Source of the DNA: an uncultured Armatimonadota bacterium
GTDB taxonomy: Bacteria; Armatimonadota; Fimbriimonadia; Fimbriimonadales; Fimbriimonadaceae
DNA: 7,814 nt
Assembly (NCBI GenBank): GCA_946478935.1
Contig: CAMLEL010000104.1
Location: forward strand, 1-7,814
Direction of reading: 5' to 3'
The position numbers and the translations under genes are program-made. This document shows, piece by piece, positions 6,030 through 7,814 of the stretch. The stretch's first letter is position 1; the number at the start of each line of letters is the position of its first letter. A model generated the notes under the pieces. The model worked only from the letters and a program-made list of their open reading frames with translations. It was not told the origin of the DNA and ran no database searches.

Positions 6030-6899
6030 ATGGCCTATACCGTCGGTTGTGTGCCTTACGTTAACGCCATTCCCCTTGTTGAGATGTTCGAGGAGATGGG
6101 TCAGGCGACGCCCGTTCGCGTGGTGTACCGCGTCCCGTCCGAGCTACCCGCCCTTTTGGACAGCGGAGAAGCCCAGGCGATTCTCGTTTCTTCGGTCGAT
6201 GCGTTGAGGGTTGAGGGCCGTCGGATGGCAGAAGGCGTCTGCATCGGGTCGCGGGGGGCAGTCAAGAGTGTTCGCCTGTTCTCGAAAGTGGCCCTTTCAG
6301 AAATCCGATCTCTGGCTTTGGACGCCAGTTCGATGACGAGTAACCGACTTGCCGCCATTTTGCTGAATCAGTTTCCCGAGCCTCCCCAACCCGAAACCTT
6401 GGTGATGCCGCCTGATTTGCCAACCATGCTCGAACGCTGCGATGCCTGCGTGCTTATCGGAGACAACGGAATGATGGCCGACGGCAGTGGTTTGCATGTG
6501 ATGGACCTGGGCGAAGCTTGGACCGCCATGACGGGCAAACCATTTGTCTGGGCGGCTTGGATTGGCACCGAGCAGTTGGATGCCGATCTCGCTTGGTGGC
6601 TCCAGCGGGCGGCAGCTTGCGCAGGCAATGCTCAAGATGGTGAGCCTTACTACATTTGGAAGAACCGGGAAGCAATGGTTGCTCGCGCGATGGACAAAGC
6701 GAACTGGCCAATGGAAGTTGCCAAAGACTATTTCGAAAACGTCATGTCCTACCGGATGGACGCTTCGATGCTTGGCGGGTTGAAGGAGTTTCAGAGTCAA
6801 CTCCTACTAAATGGATTCGAGGACTGTCGGCATTTCCCGGCGATCGTGCAAGCGAGCAATGAGCCATTTGGTGCGGCAGCCCTTTCGAATGCACACTAG
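6030..6899 (+). CDS. mqnA: Chorismate dehydratase MqnA (futalosine pathway of menaquinone synthesis)
   Basis: A 289-residue periplasmic-binding-protein-like fold of the MqnA/MqnD family, of the usual family length. MqnA dehydrates chorismate to 3-[(1-carboxyvinyl)oxy]benzoate, the first step of the futalosine route to menaquinone in the cytoplasm. Landmarks: VGCVPYVNAIPLV (5-17, with the N12 matching the conserved active-site Asn of V-x-Y-x-N-x-x-P), PSELPALLDSGEAQAILVSS (36-55), IGSRGAVKSVRLFSK (72-86, the S-V-x-L strand), LALDASSMTSNRLAAILL (95-112), DACVLIGDNGM (138-148) and MDLGEAWTAMTGKPFVWAAW (158-177, D-L-G-x-x-W-x-x-x-T-G-x-P-F-V-x-A-x-W). The last motif and S-V-x-L favour MqnA over MqnD. 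No other mqn gene lies in the window. It is probably transcribed from its own promoter (TAGAAT 6018-6023), although it follows the methyltransferase by only 25 bp. Confidence 0.93.
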   Translation: MAYTVGCVPYVNAIPLVEMFEEMGQATPVRVVYRVPSELPALLDSGEAQAILVSSVDALRVEGRRMAEGVCIGSRGAVKSVRLFSKVALSEIRSLALDASSMTSNRLAAILLNQFPEPPQPETLVMPPDLPTMLERCDACVLIGDNGMMADGSGLHVMDLGEAWTAMTGKPFVWAAWIGTEQLDADLAWWLQRAAACAGNAQDGEPYYIWKNREAMVARAMDKANWPMEVAKDYFENVMSYRMDASMLGGLKEFQSQLLLNGFEDCRHFPAIVQASNEPFGAAALSNAH

Positions 6900-6907
6900 A
6901 GTTGTCG

Positions 6908-6913
6908 TATATT
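6908..6913 (+). promoter_or_regulatory. Candidate leaderless -10 box (TATATT) for the thioredoxin-like selenoprotein gene
   Basis: TATATT is one mismatch from TATAAT and ends 7 nt before the GTG at 6921, placing the transcription start at the start codon. This helps choose GTG 6921 over the internal ATG 6951, which would cut into the signal peptide. No Shine-Dalgarno and no clear -35 are visible. Confidence 0.45.
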
Positions 6914-6920
6914 CATAGTA

Positions 6921-7814
6921 GTGTTGGTAAGCGCAGTATTGGCCGTTGGAATGAGTTTTGCAATTCAGGCACCCGTTCCCACCTCTCAGAATTTCGCCCA
7001 TTGGTATGAGTTCATCCGACCCAAGGCGAATGAACTGGTGTTCGAGGAATGCGAATGGAAGCCGACTTTCTGGGAAGCGGTCGAAGAGGCACAAGCAAAG
7101 GCCAAGCCGATTTTGCTTTGGGCCATGAACGGCCATCCAATGGCCTGTACGTGAAACAATGGCGTCATTGCCAGGCGGTCCGTCTGGTCCAATCCCGAAA
7201 TTCAAGAGCTACTGAGCCGATTCGTCGTTTGTGCGGATGAAGTCTCACGCCTGCAGAATGGCAAAGATCCCGAGTGCCTGCTGGCCCAGAAAGTGTTTGA
7301 GCAGGGGCACTATGCTGGGCGGACAAAGCCCTCAAGCACGCGGCAGGGCACGTACGCCACGGCTCCCAATGGAACGCTTCTGGCGAGCATTAATTCAAAC
7401 GATCCGAAGGCAATGGCCGACATGCTCCGCCGCGCCCTTTCGAAATGGAATCAGCTTTCACCGGCCGACAGGATGTCGGCGGCCGATGTAGCCAAGCAGA
7501 AAGCTGAAATTCGGCGGCCCGAGGCAAAGTTCCCAACCGATGGACTGGTGCTCAGGGTTTTCTCTCGAGATCTGCCAAGGGATAAGTCCTCCGAGGATTG
7601 GCGCAACAGCGCGTGGAATCAGGATTACGCCTGGTACAGCAAGGCGGAGTCCGCCACTTTTGTACCAAATACACTGACCGTCGGCCAAAAGATTCGCGCG
7701 CCATTTCATTTGGCGGCCAGGCTGGCGCGTTTTAACTTCGTGGACAACGTGCGAGGGCAGACGATGGCCTACCAAGAAAAGGAGATATCCGAAGCGATCT
7801 TGGATTTTGAAGTC
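6921..7814 (+). CDS. Secreted thioredoxin-like selenoprotein with C-x-U motif; in-frame TGA read as Sec78 (partial, 3' end outside window)
   Basis: One frame runs from GTG 6921 to the right edge (298 codons), broken only by TGA 7152-7154 at codon 78. Residues 1-17 are a signal peptide (MLVSAVLAVGMSFAIQA). Residues 46-178 look like a thioredoxin-fold domain: FWEAVEEAQAKAKPILLW (50-67) is the usual helix plus K-P-I-L-L-x strand before the redox site, then GHPMACT-U-NNGV (71-82). VWSNPEIQELLSRFVVCADE (88-107), GTYATAPNGTLLASI (143-157) and DMLRRALSKW (167-176) continue the fold after the TGA. Residues 200-298 form a second, unrecognised region with WNQDYAWYSKAE (232-243) and FNFVDNVRGQT (271-281). 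The redox motif is C76-T77-U78, reminiscent of the S-C-T-U motif of iodothyronine deiodinases, but no deiodinase activity is implied. If TGA were a true stop, a 77-residue protein would end at the active site. A nonsense mutation or sequencing error remains possible. Confidence 0.78.
7152..7154 (+). other. In-frame TGA, proposed selenocysteine codon (Sec78)
   Basis: TGA lies directly after TGT ACG (Cys-Thr), where thioredoxin-like proteins place a redox residue. The frame continues open for 220 codons, where about ten stops would be expected by chance at 3/64. The downstream translation keeps the same domain, and a SECIS-like hairpin begins 12 nt later. Confidence 0.75.
7167..7193 (+). promoter_or_regulatory. 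Candidate bacterial SECIS element (bSECIS)
   Basis: The hairpin lies inside the coding sequence, just after the in-frame TGA. The upper stem pairs CCAGGC (7171-7176) with GTCTGG (7182-7187), six pairs including one G-U, around the apical loop GGTCC (7177-7181). After a 2-nt bulge (7188-7189), ATTG (7167-7170) pairs with CAAT (7190-7193). The base is 12 nt and the loop 22 nt after the TGA, within the spacing known for bacterial SECIS elements. G at the first two loop positions is the expected SelB contact, and GGUC matches the loop of the E. coli fdhF element. A weaker alternative, TGGC (7160-7163) with GCCA (7170-7173), overlaps it. Confidence 0.7.

Noticed and set aside
6297..6800. 167-codon open frame on the minus strand
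   Set aside because: Antisense to mqnA, whose conserved motifs cover the same bases; the translation is low-complexity and unrelated to any family I know.
6921..7154. A complete 77-residue secreted protein ending at TGA 7154
   Set aside because: It would stop in the middle of a thioredoxin-like active site, while the same frame continues the domain for 220 codons and a SECIS-like hairpin follows. It is kept as the alternative only if Sec machinery is absent.
7160..7173. TGGC/GCCA hairpin with loop GTCATT as the SECIS element
   Set aside because: The four-pair stem is weaker than the overlapping ten-pair hairpin at 7167-7193, and it sits closer to the TGA than known bacterial SECIS loops.
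7231..7491. 86-codon plus-strand open frame inside the selenoprotein region
   Set aside because: It is out of frame with the thioredoxin-like protein, and its translation is Arg/Pro-rich with no domain; a shadow.

Overview
The window is 7.8 kb of bacterial chromosome with moderate-to-high GC. It is densely coding, with no RNA genes, mobile elements or CRISPR. Shine-Dalgarno sequences are weak or absent, and two genes have a TANNNT -10 box 6-7 nt before the start codon, which suggests leaderless transcripts. With futalosine-pathway menaquinone synthesis (MqnA) and a DUF5060-like glycosidase, this hints at an environmental lineage such as Armatimonadota/Fimbriimonadia or a planctomycete-like group. 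That placement is a guess from style, not from a marker gene.

Layout. Positions 1-1892 (minus strand) hold the N-terminal 630 residues of a secreted clan GH-A-type glycoside hydrolase that runs off the left edge. A 106-bp divergent spacer separates it from a plus-strand run covering the rest of the window. That run starts with a small membrane protein (2TM-like domain plus a ribosomal-L12-like tail, 1999-2619). A 276-bp non-coding gap with two clear inverted repeats follows, then a phosphodiester glycosidase/NAGPA-family protein (2896-3618). Next come an EamA/DMT transporter (3661-4539), an ALG5/DPM1-like family 2 glycosyltransferase (4536-5270) and a class I SAM methyltransferase (5267-6004). 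These last three are chained by two identical TTGA stop/start overlaps. mqnA (6030-6899) follows with its own apparent promoter, and a secreted thioredoxin-like gene (6921 to the right edge) closes the window.

The most notable feature is that last gene. Its frame is interrupted by one TGA at 7152-7154, immediately after a Cys-Thr, and then stays open for 220 more codons to the window edge. The protein context reads ...HPMACT-U-NNGV. Twelve nt after the TGA is a hairpin (7167-7193) with a GGUCC apical loop, closely resembling a bacterial SECIS element. I read this as a selenoprotein with a C-x-U redox motif that ordinary gene calling would truncate to 77 residues. The competing explanations are a nonsense mutation or a sequencing error.

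Functionally, the transporter/GT2/methyltransferase trio looks like a lipid-carrier glycan or envelope module. The phosphodiester glycosidase and the divergent glycosidase add a carbohydrate theme. MqnA and the selenoprotein are redox-related, but the window gives no direct evidence that they work together.
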